DNA of 49,934 nt. It comes from Candidatus Solibacter usitatus (GTDB lineage Bacteria > Acidobacteriota > Terriglobia > Bryobacterales > Bryobacteraceae). The position numbers and the translations under genes were made by a program. Under the pieces are notes generated by a model, which was not told the origin of the DNA, did no database searches, and saw only the letters and a list, made by a program, of their open reading frames with translations. The stretch lies in NCBI GenBank assembly GCA_016191645.1, contig JACPVQ010000115.1:1-49934 (forward strand), written 5' to 3'. This document shows positions 42,740 to 49,934 of the stretch, one piece after another (the stretch's first letter is position 1; each line of letters starts with the position of its first letter).

Positions 42740-43893
42740 CGCTGATTACTTTCGCGCTGATTCTTGCGGGAACGGCGCGAGCCTCGGAACTGCATGCGGC
42801 GGTTCGTTCGGGAGACCGCAAGCTGGTGGAACAGCTGTTGAGCAAAGGCGCGACGGCGAACGAGCGTGATGAACTGGGAGGGACGCCGTTGCATGACGCC
42901 TGCTGGGCGGGCGATCTGGAGATGGCGAAACTGTTGCTGGCGCGCGGCGCCGAAGTGAACGCCCGTCATCGGGAAGCCGGCAGCACGCCGTTGCATTACG
43001 CCATCATCACGAATCACATTGCGGTTGTCGAATGGCTGCTGGCAAATGGCGCAGGTCTCAACGCTACTTATCAATCGGGGTCCACGCCCCTGCATCTGGC
43101 GGCAAATCGGGGCTACACCGGCATCGTGCATCTGTTGTTGTCGAAAGGGGCTGCCATCGCGGGCACGGACCAATCGGGCGCAACGGCGTTGGATGAGGCC
43201 GCGTGGAAAGGTCACTCCGCGGTGGTGCGGCTGCTGACGGCACAAGGCGCGAAGGTGTCGGCCGCAACACTGGTGCAGACCGTCGTGAAAGGTCACGCCG
43301 ATGTCGTGCGGCTGTTGTTGGACGCGGGAGTCCCGGCGAATGCCGCCGATGCCGAGGGCCAATCGCTCATCGAATTGGCGCTGCGCTACCGGCAACGTCC
43401 GGTGGCTGAAGTACTGATGACTGGCGGCGCGCGCTTGGACGAACCGGTCCGCCTTCGCGCCTTGAGGAATGCCGTGTTGCGCGGGGAAACAGAGATGGTG
43501 GACCTGCTGCTCCGCGGTGATGCCGAGGCGAATGGTTTGTTGCCGGATGCCGCGCTGAAGGGACAAATCGACGTTGTGCGATTGCTCTTGAGTAAAGGAG
43601 CGAAGGCGAATTCCAGAACGGCTTCCGGATCCACGCCGTTGCACGATGCGGCTCTGGGAGGCCATGAGGCCGTAGCCGCTTTGCTTTTAGACCGCGGGGC
43701 GGACATTCATGCCGCCGACCGGGATTCCGGCGCGACACCGCTGCACGTCGCGGCCAGTTACGGCCGCCGTGGAGTGGTCCTTCTTCTGTTGGAACGCGAG
43801 GCTGACCCGAAGCGCAAAGACAAAACGGGCAAGACGCCGCGCGAAGCCGCCATGGAAGCGGGCCAAAAAGAGATTGCGGAGATTCTGGAGTGA
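42730..43893 (+). CDS. Exported ankyrin-repeat protein
   Basis: The 387-residue protein uses a GTG at 42730 (signal MAVALITFALILAGTARA) that overlaps the M2 gene by 10 bases; the longer open frame upstream lies inside the peptidase gene. About ten ankyrin repeats follow, e.g. GGTPLHDACWAGDLEMAKLL, STPLHYAIITNHIAVVEWLL and GATPLHVAASYGRRGVVLLL. They mediate protein binding, here probably in the periplasm. Two central repeats are degenerate (about 170-250). Confidence 0.88.
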   Translation: MAVALITFALILAGTARASELHAAVRSGDRKLVEQLLSKGATANERDELGGTPLHDACWAGDLEMAKLLLARGAEVNARHREAGSTPLHYAIITNHIAVVEWLLANGAGLNATYQSGSTPLHLAANRGYTGIVHLLLSKGAAIAGTDQSGATALDEAAWKGHSAVVRLLTAQGAKVSAATLVQTVVKGHADVVRLLLDAGVPANAADAEGQSLIELALRYRQRPVAEVLMTGGARLDEPVRLRALRNAVLRGETEMVDLLLRGDAEANGLLPDAALKGQIDVVRLLLSKGAKANSRTASGSTPLHDAALGGHEAVAALLLDRGADIHAADRDSGATPLHVAASYGRRGVVLLLLEREADPKRKDKTGKTPREAAMEAGQKEIAEILE

Positions 43894-44822
43894 AGCGGTT
43901 GATCGCCGAAGCGGCCGCGTATCTCGCGGGCAAAGTTCTCGAAACCCCGGTTGAATATTCGCGGGCATTGTCGGAGCGCGCCGGAGTTCCCGTATGGCTC
44001 AAGTTGGAGCACCTGCAACGCACGGGGTCATTCAAACTTCGCGGCGCCTGGTTTCGATTGTCAAAGCTCTCCGCAAGTGAGTGTGAACGCGGAGTGATGA
44101 CTTGCTCCGCGGGCAATCACGGGAAAGCCGTGGCATATGCCGCGCGGGAACTCAACGTGCGCGCGGTGGTGTGTGTGCCTTCCAGCGTGGATGCTGTGAA
44201 ACTGGCGGGAATGCGGGCGCTGGGGGCGGAAGTTCGCGTTTCGTCCTTCGCAGGCTACGACGATACGGAAGAGTGGGCGCGGGAGCAAGCCGAGCAAGAG
44301 GCTCTGCCGTTCCTTTCCGCATTCGACGACCCTTACATCATGGCGGGCAATGGCGGAACGCTGGCGGCGGAGGTGGCGCGGCAGTTGACCGGCGCCGTGC
44401 ATTTCCTGCTGCCGGTGGGAGGCGGCGGCTTGGCGGCAGGCTTCGTTTCCTACATGGACCGAGGGATCATCGGCTGCCAGCTGCAGGCGAGTCCGGCGCT
44501 GGAGCTTTCGCTGCGGAAAGGCTCTGCCGTAACCCGCCTGCCTGCCGTCGAGACGATTGCGGGCGGGCTGGAAGGCGGCATTGGCAGGGGCCCGTTCGAA
44601 ATCATGAAGTCACACGTTGAACAAGTCGCACTAATCAGTGAAGATGAATTGAAGGATGCCATGAGATTCTTTGTGGCGGAACATCAGTACCTGATTGAGC
44701 CGAGCGCCGCCGTTACAATCGCAGCTCTTTTGACCGGCAAGGCCGGAGCTCTTCGAGGGCCTGTGTGCGCTGTCACCTCCGGGCGCAACGTTTCCATCAA
44801 CACCCTTCGAAGCGTAATGTAA
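43890..44822 (+). CDS. PLP-dependent threonine dehydratase/serine racemase-like enzyme
   Basis: The 310-residue fold-type II PLP enzyme has the Schiff-base Lys in RTGSFKLRGAWFRL, the substrate loop TCSAGNHGKAVAYAA and the phosphate-binding tetraglycine LLPVGGGGLAAGF. It has no C-terminal ACT regulatory domain, so it is of the catabolic threonine dehydratase or serine racemase size class. The GTG start overlaps the ankyrin gene stop (GTGA), an odd coupling with a non-metabolic protein. The downstream GntR regulator may control it. Confidence 0.87.
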   Translation: MKRLIAEAAAYLAGKVLETPVEYSRALSERAGVPVWLKLEHLQRTGSFKLRGAWFRLSKLSASECERGVMTCSAGNHGKAVAYAARELNVRAVVCVPSSVDAVKLAGMRALGAEVRVSSFAGYDDTEEWAREQAEQEALPFLSAFDDPYIMAGNGGTLAAEVARQLTGAVHFLLPVGGGGLAAGFVSYMDRGIIGCQLQASPALELSLRKGSAVTRLPAVETIAGGLEGGIGRGPFEIMKSHVEQVALISEDELKDAMRFFVAEHQYLIEPSAAVTIAALLTGKAGALRGPVCAVTSGRNVSINTLRSVM

Positions 44823-44869
44823 GGTATCTAACATTTGCTATTCACTTTTCGTTCTGATAGGTTCGTCGT

Positions 44870-45610
44870 TTGATTAAGAAACTCAAGATACCATCGAATT
44901 TGACCTCCTTGGCTTACAAAAGCATCAAGGAACATATTCTGGAAGGACGCCTGGATGACGGGGCAAGGCTAACCGAGGAATTTCTTGCCAAACAGCTGGG
45001 GATCAGCAAATCGCCTATTCGCGAAGCGCTGAACCGTCTGGAGACGGAAGGACTGATCCACATTGAAGCCCGCCGCGGCGCTTATTTGCGGCATTTCTCC
45101 ATTCGCGAAATCCAAGACCTGTATGAGGTGAGGGAAGCGTTGGAGGTGCACGCGGTGCGTACCGGATCGTTTCCTCAAAGTCTGATTAAGGATCTGCGCC
45201 GCAGCGTCAAGCGTCTACGCGAGCATCTGGCGGCGAACGAGAAGGGCAAGTACATCGACGAGGACATGGCTTTTCATGCCGCTTTCGCCGGCGCCACAGG
45301 CAATCAGAAGCTCTGTGAAATCCTGGAAAATCTGCAAAATCAGATCTGGTTGTTCCGTCGGAAAACATACGACATTTCCAGTAGCGATGCCCCTAACTCG
45401 CACGACCTTATTCTTGACGCGTTGGAGAGCGGCGACCGTGTTCAGGCGGAAAAAGAAGTCAGCCGGCACGTCAGCGACGTGCGCAACAAATTGGTGGATT
45501 TCCTGAGCAAGAGAGAGGCCGCGGCAGTTTCCATCACCCGGCTGGCCCGCCGGACCCGCGAAAACTCACCCGAACTGGTTCTGCAACCGCTGCGGGTACG
45601 GAAGCGCTAG
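44870..45610 (+). CDS. GntR-family transcriptional regulator, FadR/FCD subgroup
   Basis: The 246-residue protein has an N-terminal winged helix (LAYKSIKEHILEGRLDDGARL, LAKQLGISKSPIREALNRLE, EGLIHIEARRGAYLRHFS) and a C-terminal all-helical FCD ligand domain with candidate metal-binding His and Asp (DMAFHAAFAGATGN, ISRH-like SRHVSDVRNKL). Such regulators respond to organic acids or amino acids. The TTG at 44870 has AGG 8 bases before it; another TTG lies about 10 codons in. Confidence 0.87.
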   Translation: MIKKLKIPSNLTSLAYKSIKEHILEGRLDDGARLTEEFLAKQLGISKSPIREALNRLETEGLIHIEARRGAYLRHFSIREIQDLYEVREALEVHAVRTGSFPQSLIKDLRRSVKRLREHLAANEKGKYIDEDMAFHAAFAGATGNQKLCEILENLQNQIWLFRRKTYDISSSDAPNSHDLILDALESGDRVQAEKEVSRHVSDVRNKLVDFLSKREAAAVSITRLARRTRENSPELVLQPLRVRKR

Positions 45611-45614
45611 CGAA

Positions 45615-45983
45615 TTACGACCGACCCCCGCGGACTCGCTGGATCCAATTATTCAGGTAAAGGCCCGAGATGAGGAACAGCGGGCCCGCGATCATCAACA
45701 CCGCCGAAGCCGCATTATGGCGAACCGTGTAATTCCACCACAGAAACAGAATCCCGAGAGCGGCGGTGACTCCCGCGCCGACCCACTCCCATTTCCACGC
45801 CAACACGAGGGTCAATAGGAGGACGAGGGACGGAAGAAGGTGCATCAACAGCGCCAGCAGCGTCTGCCACAGGCCTAGATTCTCGCCAAACACATCGATA
45901 GCGAACAGGCTGAGAAAGCCGCTGAATGCAAACAGGAGCGCACGGGGCGCCCAGAAGAGTGCCACTCGCAAATACGTGTTCAT
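45615..45983 (-). CDS. Small four-helix membrane protein of unknown function
   Basis: The 122-residue protein has hydrophobic segments at about 6-29, 42-66, 67-86 and 92-112, connected by short polar loops. I recognise the general layout of short DUF-type membrane proteins but no named family. Its stop faces the GntR gene stop (convergent). Confidence 0.65.
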   Translation of the reverse strand: MNTYLRVALFWAPRALLFAFSGFLSLFAIDVFGENLGLWQTLLALLMHLLPSLVLLLTLVLAWKWEWVGAGVTAALGILFLWWNYTVRHNAASAVLMIAGPLFLISGLYLNNWIQRVRGGRS

Positions 45984-46058
45984 ACTTGGCTGGACGAAGC
46001 AGAATGTAAAAAAGTTCCCTGCTCAACTTCAGACCCCGGCCAGTAGAGGCGTTGCGGT

Positions 46059-47870
46059 CTACTCTTCTTTTTTCTTGGCAACCTGCAAGACGGCGAGAAA
46101 CGCCTCTTGTGGAATTTCCACGCGGCCCACGCGTTTCATGCGGCGCTTGCCTTCTTTTTGTTTTTCCAACAGCTTGCGTTTGCGCGAGATGTCGCCGCCA
46201 TAGCATTTGGCGATCACATTCTTGCGGATGGCGGGAATGTTTTCACGCGCCACGATTTTCGCTCCAATGGCCGCTTGCAGCGCGACTTCGAACATCTGCC
46301 GCGGAATCAGCTTGCGCAACCGTTCGATAAGCGCCTTGCCGCGTTCATGAGAAACATCGCGGTGCACGATCATGGAAAGCGCGTCGATGCTATCGCCGGC
46401 GACCAGAACGTCCAACTTGACCATCGGCGAAATGCGCAGACCCGCCAGATGATAATCCAGCGAAGCGTAACCGCGCGAGGCGGATTTGAGCCGGTCGTAG
46501 AAATCGAGAACGATTTCGTTCAATGGCAGTTCGTAGGTCAGCATGACGCGGCCCGTGCCGATGTATTCAAACTTCTTTTGCACGCCGCGCTTCTCTTCCA
46601 CCAACTTGAGAATCTCGCCGATATACTCCTCGCGCGTGATGATGGTGGCGTCGATAATGGGTTCCTCGACATGCTTGATCTCGGAGGGATTGGGCCAGCG
46701 CGTGGGGTTATCCACCTCGATTTCCGTTCCGTCGGTCTTGGTAACGCGGTAACGCACACCCGGAGCCGTGGTGATCAGGTCGATGTTGAATTCCCGCTCC
46801 AGACGCTCCTGCACAATCTCCAGGTGCAGCAGTCCGAGAAAGCCGCAGCGGAATCCAAAGCCCAGCGCGGCGGAGTTTTCCGGTTCAAAATTGAAGGCGC
46901 TGTCGTTGAGACGGAGTTTTTCCAGAGCGTCGCGCAACAGACCGTGCTCGTGCGATTCAACGGGATAGAGCCCGGCGAACACCATCGGTTTGATCTCTTC
47001 AAAACCGGGCAGCGGATCCGTCGCGGAATCCTTCGCGCTGGTGATGGTATCGCCGATGCGCGCGTCGGAAACGGTCTTGATATTCGCAAACAGGAAGCCG
47101 ACTTCGCCCGCCGAAAGTTCTTCGCACGGCACCGGCTTCGGAGATTGATAGCCGAGGCCATCCACGTCGAAAACCTTGCCGTTGTACATCAGCCGGATCT
47201 GCTGTCCCAAACGAACGCGTCCCTCGAAGATGCGGAACAAAATGATCACGCCGCGGTAGGGATCAAACCACGAATCGAAGATCAGGGCGCGCAGCGGCGC
47301 ATCGGGGCTGCCCTTGGGGGGCGGCACCTGTTTGCAGATGGCTTCCAACAGTTCGTGAACGCCGACGCCCTGTTTGGCGCTGACCAGAGTCGCCTGGCTT
47401 GCATCGAGGCCGATGACCTGCTCAATCTGTTCGCGGATGCGATCCGGTTCGGCGGACGGCAGATCGATCTTGTTAATGACGGGAAGGATTTCCAGATTGT
47501 GATGCAAAGCAAGATAGGTATTGGCGAGGGTCTGCGCCTCAACGCCTTGCGATGCATCGACAACCAATAGCGCGCCGTCGCAGGCCTGCAAACTGCGGGA
47601 GACTTCGTAGGAGAAATCGACATGGCCGGGAGTGTCGATGAGATTGAGCTGATACTGCTGGCCACTATCGGATTTGTAATCGAGGCGCACGGCGTGAGCT
47701 TTGATCGTAATGCCGCGCTCGCGTTCCAGATCCATCGAATCGAGCACCTGCGCCATCATCTCGCGCTGGCTGAGCGCATTGGTAGCTTCCAATAGACGGT
47801 CCGCCAAAGTCGACTTGCCGTGGTCGATATGGGCGATGATAGAGAAGTTACGAATGAAGGCGGGGTCCAT
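46059..47870 (-). CDS. lepA: Elongation factor 4 (LepA)
   Basis: The 603-residue ribosome-associated GTPase has G1 [16 protein letters not shown]2 [13 protein letters not shown]3 DTPGHVDF, G4 [13 protein letters not shown], followed by EF-G-like domains and the LepA-specific C-terminal domain ([37 protein letters not shown]). LepA back-translocates or remodels stalled ribosomes. Divergent from ribH with a 60-base shared promoter gap. Confidence 0.96.
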   Translation of the reverse strand: MDPAFIRNFSIIAHIDHGKSTLADRLLEATNALSQREMMAQVLDSMDLERERGITIKAHAVRLDYKSDSGQQYQLNLIDTPGHVDFSYEVSRSLQACDGALLVVDASQGVEAQTLANTYLALHHNLEILPVINKIDLPSAEPDRIREQIEQVIGLDASQATLVSAKQGVGVHELLEAICKQVPPPKGSPDAPLRALIFDSWFDPYRGVIILFRIFEGRVRLGQQIRLMYNGKVFDVDGLGYQSPKPVPCEELSAGEVGFLFANIKTVSDARIGDTITSAKDSATDPLPGFEEIKPMVFAGLYPVESHEHGLLRDALEKLRLNDSAFNFEPENSAALGFGFRCGFLGLLHLEIVQERLEREFNIDLITTAPGVRYRVTKTDGTEIEVDNPTRWPNPSEIKHVEEPIIDATIITREEYIGEILKLVEEKRGVQKKFEYIGTGRVMLTYELPLNEIVLDFYDRLKSASRGYASLDYHLAGLRISPMVKLDVLVAGDSIDALSMIVHRDVSHERGKALIERLRKLIPRQMFEVALQAAIGAKIVARENIPAIRKNVIAKCYGGDISRKRKLLEKQKEGKRRMKRVGRVEIPQEAFLAVLQVAKKKEE

Positions 47871-47930
47871 GCGCTAAGATGAGGAGTGAACTTCATTATC
47901 CCATAGGCGGGGCTCATCGCCGCGATAATA

Positions 47931-48407
47931 ATGCCGCATAAAACGATTGAAGGAAACTATAACGCCGCCGGACTCAAGTTCGCGATCATCGTCAGCCGCT
48001 TCAACAGCGTCATTACGGACCGCTTGCTGAGCGGCGCATTGGACGCGCTGCGGCGAACGGGCTGCAGTGACGACGATCTTACCGTTGTGCATGTGCCCGG
48101 ATCATGGGAGTTGCCGGTGACGGCAAAACTTCTGGCCGAAAGTAAAAGCTACGATGCGGTGATCGCATTGAGCGCGGTGATTCGCGGCGACACGCCACAT
48201 TTCGAATACGTGGCCGGCGAAGCGGCGAAGGGATTGGGGCAAGTAGCCTCCACAACCGGAGTGCCCGTGGCGTTTGGCGTGTTAACCACGAACACAATGG
48301 AGCAGGCCACGGATCGCGCGGGCGGCAAGTCAGGGAACAAAGGCTTTGATGCCGCGATGACCGCGGTGGAGATGGCAACTCTGACGCGCAAACTGCGCGG
48401 CAAGTAG
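47931..48407 (+). CDS. ribH: 6,7-dimethyl-8-ribityllumazine synthase
   Basis: The 158-residue riboflavin enzyme shows [54 protein letters not shown] (active-site His) and [20 protein letters not shown]. It condenses the ribityl pyrimidine with dihydroxybutanone phosphate. nusB follows after 2 bases, the widespread ribH-nusB pair. Confidence 0.96.
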   Translation: MPHKTIEGNYNAAGLKFAIIVSRFNSVITDRLLSGALDALRRTGCSDDDLTVVHVPGSWELPVTAKLLAESKSYDAVIALSAVIRGDTPHFEYVAGEAAKGLGQVASTTGVPVAFGVLTTNTMEQATDRAGGKSGNKGFDAAMTAVEMATLTRKLRGK

Positions 48408-48409
48408 CA

Positions 48410-48898
48410 ATGCCGTCCCGACACAAGTCCCGGCAGCGCGCACTGCAAGTTCTTTATCAGCAGGACATCGGCAATCACGATATCGAAGATGCGATTCGCG
48501 GATTCTACGATTCGCTCTACACTTCGGAAAGTCCGGATGAGTCGGCGCCGCGGCCGGAGAGCGATGGCTTTATGGAAGAGCTGGCGCGCGGCGCGGCGCG
48601 AAAGCGCGCGGACATCGACGCCAACATCGTGAGCCATTCCGAGCATTGGCGGTTGGAAAGAATGCCGGCAGTGGACCGCAACCTGCTGCGTATGGCAGTT
48701 TATGAGATGACGGTTACGGGCACGCCGCCTCCGGTGGTGATCGACGAGGCCCTGGATCTGGCGAGGCGTTTCTCCGGCGAGGAGAGCGTACCGTTTATCA
48801 ATGGAGTCTTGGACGCTGTCCGGCGAGATCTGGAGGCGTCGTCCGCAACGGAGCAATCAGATGGAATCGATTCCGATCACAGACCTGGTACAGATTAA
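48410..48898 (+). CDS. nusB: Transcription antitermination factor NusB
   Basis: The 162-residue RNA-binding protein begins with RHKSRQRALQVLYQQDIGN, then RLERMPAVDRNLLRMAVYEM and VVIDEALDLARRFSGEES, FINGVLDAVRRDL. It acts with NusE in rRNA antitermination. The C-terminus runs 38 bases into the next gene. Confidence 0.95.
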   Translation: MPSRHKSRQRALQVLYQQDIGNHDIEDAIRGFYDSLYTSESPDESAPRPESDGFMEELARGAARKRADIDANIVSHSEHWRLERMPAVDRNLLRMAVYEMTVTGTPPPVVIDEALDLARRFSGEESVPFINGVLDAVRRDLEASSATEQSDGIDSDHRPGTD

Positions 48899-49406
48899 GA
48901 AATCCTCGCTGGAGCGCGAAGACGAGAACTTGCGCTTCCGCGTGTGGATGAAGGGCCACGACTACGGCGATGACGCGTGGCGAGCGGAAGCGGAGAAGAT
49001 TCAGTCGGCAATCGACTGCCGGCAGTGCGCCAACTGCTGCCGCGTGATGAAGACCAGCCTGCATGACGGCGATCTCGAACGTCTTGCCGAGGCATTACAG
49101 ATCACGCCGGACGAAGTGCTTGAACAGTATACGGAGAAAGGTGATTCGGACCTGTCCTTTCTCAAGATGACGGGAAGCGGTTGCGTCTTTCTGGACGGAA
49201 ACGATTGCAAAATCTACGAAAACAGGCCGACGGAGTGCCGTGGTTTTCCGTACTTGGTGGGAACGGAAGGAACGCTCGCCGAAAGAACCTTCGCCATTCT
49301 CCAAAACGCGGAGTTGTGCCCGATCGTGTACAACTCGCTGGAACGGTGGAAAGAAATGTCCAATTGGAGTCGCTTTCCGCCAAGACGGCGGCGCAGAAGA
49401 TGGTAG
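48861..49406 (+). CDS. YkgJ-family cysteine cluster protein
   Basis: The 181-residue protein has the CxxCxxCC-type cluster CRQCANCC, a second Cys group in GSGCVFLDGNDCKIYENRP and TECRGFPYL, and a late Cys (LCPIVYN). It probably binds zinc or an Fe-S cluster; function is unknown. The ATG at 48861 lies inside nusB, giving a 38-base overlap. The C-terminus is very basic (PPRRRRRRW). Confidence 0.85.
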   Translation: MESIPITDLVQIKKSSLEREDENLRFRVWMKGHDYGDDAWRAEAEKIQSAIDCRQCANCCRVMKTSLHDGDLERLAEALQITPDEVLEQYTEKGDSDLSFLKMTGSGCVFLDGNDCKIYENRPTECRGFPYLVGTEGTLAERTFAILQNAELCPIVYNSLERWKEMSNWSRFPPRRRRRRW

Positions 49407-49407
49407 T

Positions 49408-49934
49408 CTAGCGGTCGCGGTCGATGACGAGGTCGGTGACGGCTGACAAGGCACGCTGGCTGGCGTTGTCGGGGAACTCCGCGATGATCTGGCGGGCTTT
49501 CGAAGTGAACTCTTCGGCGCGTTCGCGCACGCGGGCGACGCCTTTGCGGCGCTCCACCATTTGCAAAATCGAAGAAAACGGCACGTCGTCGTAGGAGCGA
49601 GCGGAGAGCACTTGCGCAACATTCGCGCGTTCGGCGACTGTCGCGGATTCGAGCGCGTAGATGAGCGGCAAGGTCACCTTGCCTTCGCGCAGATCGCCGC
49701 CGACGGGTTTGCCGAGAACGCTTTCACGGGCGGTGAAATCGAGGACGTCGTCCACCAATTGAAAGGCGATGCCGAGATTCCAGGCGAACTCGCCTAATCG
49801 AAGCTCAGTGGCTTCGTCGGCGCCGGCGGCATGCGCGCCGAGTTTGGCGCAAACCGTGAACAGGCACGCGGTTTTGCGATCGATCAACTGCATGTAGTCG
49901 GCTTCGGAGACATCGATCTTGCCGATGCGCTCCA
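49408..49934 (-). CDS. Polyprenyl (octaprenyl-type) diphosphate synthase, 5' end outside the window
   Basis: The visible C-terminal part (about 175 residues) starts ERIGKIDVSEADYMQLIDRK and has the second Asp-rich motif FQLVDDVLDFTARESVLGK followed by GGDLREGKVTLPLIYAL, as in long-chain all-trans synthases that make quinone side chains. It is distinct from the farnesyl-type enzyme at 3649-4533. The first Asp motif is outside the window. Its end faces the YkgJ gene (1 base apart). Confidence 0.88.
   Translation of the reverse strand, partial: ERIGKIDVSEADYMQLIDRKTACLFTVCAKLGAHAAGADEATELRLGEFAWNLGIAFQLVDDVLDFTARESVLGKPVGGDLREGKVTLPLIYALESATVAERANVAQVLSARSYDDVPFSSILQMVERRKGVARVRERAEEFTSKARQIIAEFPDNASQRALSAVTDLVIDRDR

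Noticed and set aside
46107-47570. A 487-residue plus-strand frame opposite lepA
   Set aside because: lepA is unmistakable and the opposite frame shows no domain.

Overview
The window looks like a piece of an Acidobacteriota chromosome, probably the Solibacter/Bryobacter branch. This is inferred from gene content, not from a marker gene: an Oar-type TonB-dependent receptor with a carboxypeptidase-like N-terminal domain, a DUF1501 plus PSD1 cytochrome pair, a Ser/Thr kinase fused to TPR repeats, a deiodinase-like selenoprotein, high GC, and many TGA/ATG overlapping gene joints. Conserved housekeeping genes (nadK, tlyA, ispA, xseB, gltA, carA, carB, lepA, ribH, nusB) are interleaved with accessory genes.

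Left part (1-12.8 kb, almost all on the minus strand). A tightly overlapping run reads xseB, ispA, tlyA, nadK, a dicarboxylate/amino-acid symporter and a nucleoside hydrolase that leaves the window. Upstream of it lie a cupredoxin-like exported protein, an HD-GYP c-di-GMP phosphodiesterase and an outer-membrane beta-barrel. Next comes a TonB-dependent receptor preceded by a clear cobalamin riboswitch, so a B12 or corrinoid uptake receptor, and then citrate synthase.

Accessory island (12.9-16.0 kb). A tRNA-Thr(CGT) is followed by three toxin-antitoxin-like modules in 3 kb: a Panacea/DUF4065 antitoxin with an unclassified small partner, a Phd antitoxin with a PIN-domain toxin, and a HigB/HigA pair. 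A broken C-terminal tyrosine-recombinase fragment lies among them. This looks like a decayed integrative element beside a tRNA gene.

Periplasmic redox block (16.0-22.1 kb, minus): DUF1501 protein, PSD1 cytochrome, an iodothyronine-deiodinase-like protein readable only if an in-frame TGA is selenocysteine, and a di-heme cytochrome c peroxidase-like protein. From 22.2 kb the plus strand carries a core-MetE-like methyltransferase, a TolB-like beta-propeller and a large Oar-like receptor.

Candidate new system (27.7-31.5 kb, plus). Four genes spaced 12, 3 and 3 bases apart encode a membrane Ser/Thr kinase-TPR protein, an 81-residue peptide with two copies of a 13-residue repeat ending in LRGG, a papain-like cysteine peptidase and an unrecognised protein. 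A fold-back repeat element follows. I propose that the peptide is the substrate of the peptidase and that the kinase is the sensor; this is inference.

Right part (31.9-49.9 kb): carA, then a carB that loses frame just before its allosteric domain; rhamnulokinase and a zinc dehydrogenase; an ABC exporter divergent from an ACE-like (M2) peptidase with ankyrin, PLP-enzyme and GntR genes behind it; a small membrane protein; lepA; ribH-nusB-YkgJ; and the end of a second prenyl diphosphate synthase. Short palindromic repeats recur in the intergenic gaps at 4.9, 8.7, 20.6, 31.6 and 36.5 kb.
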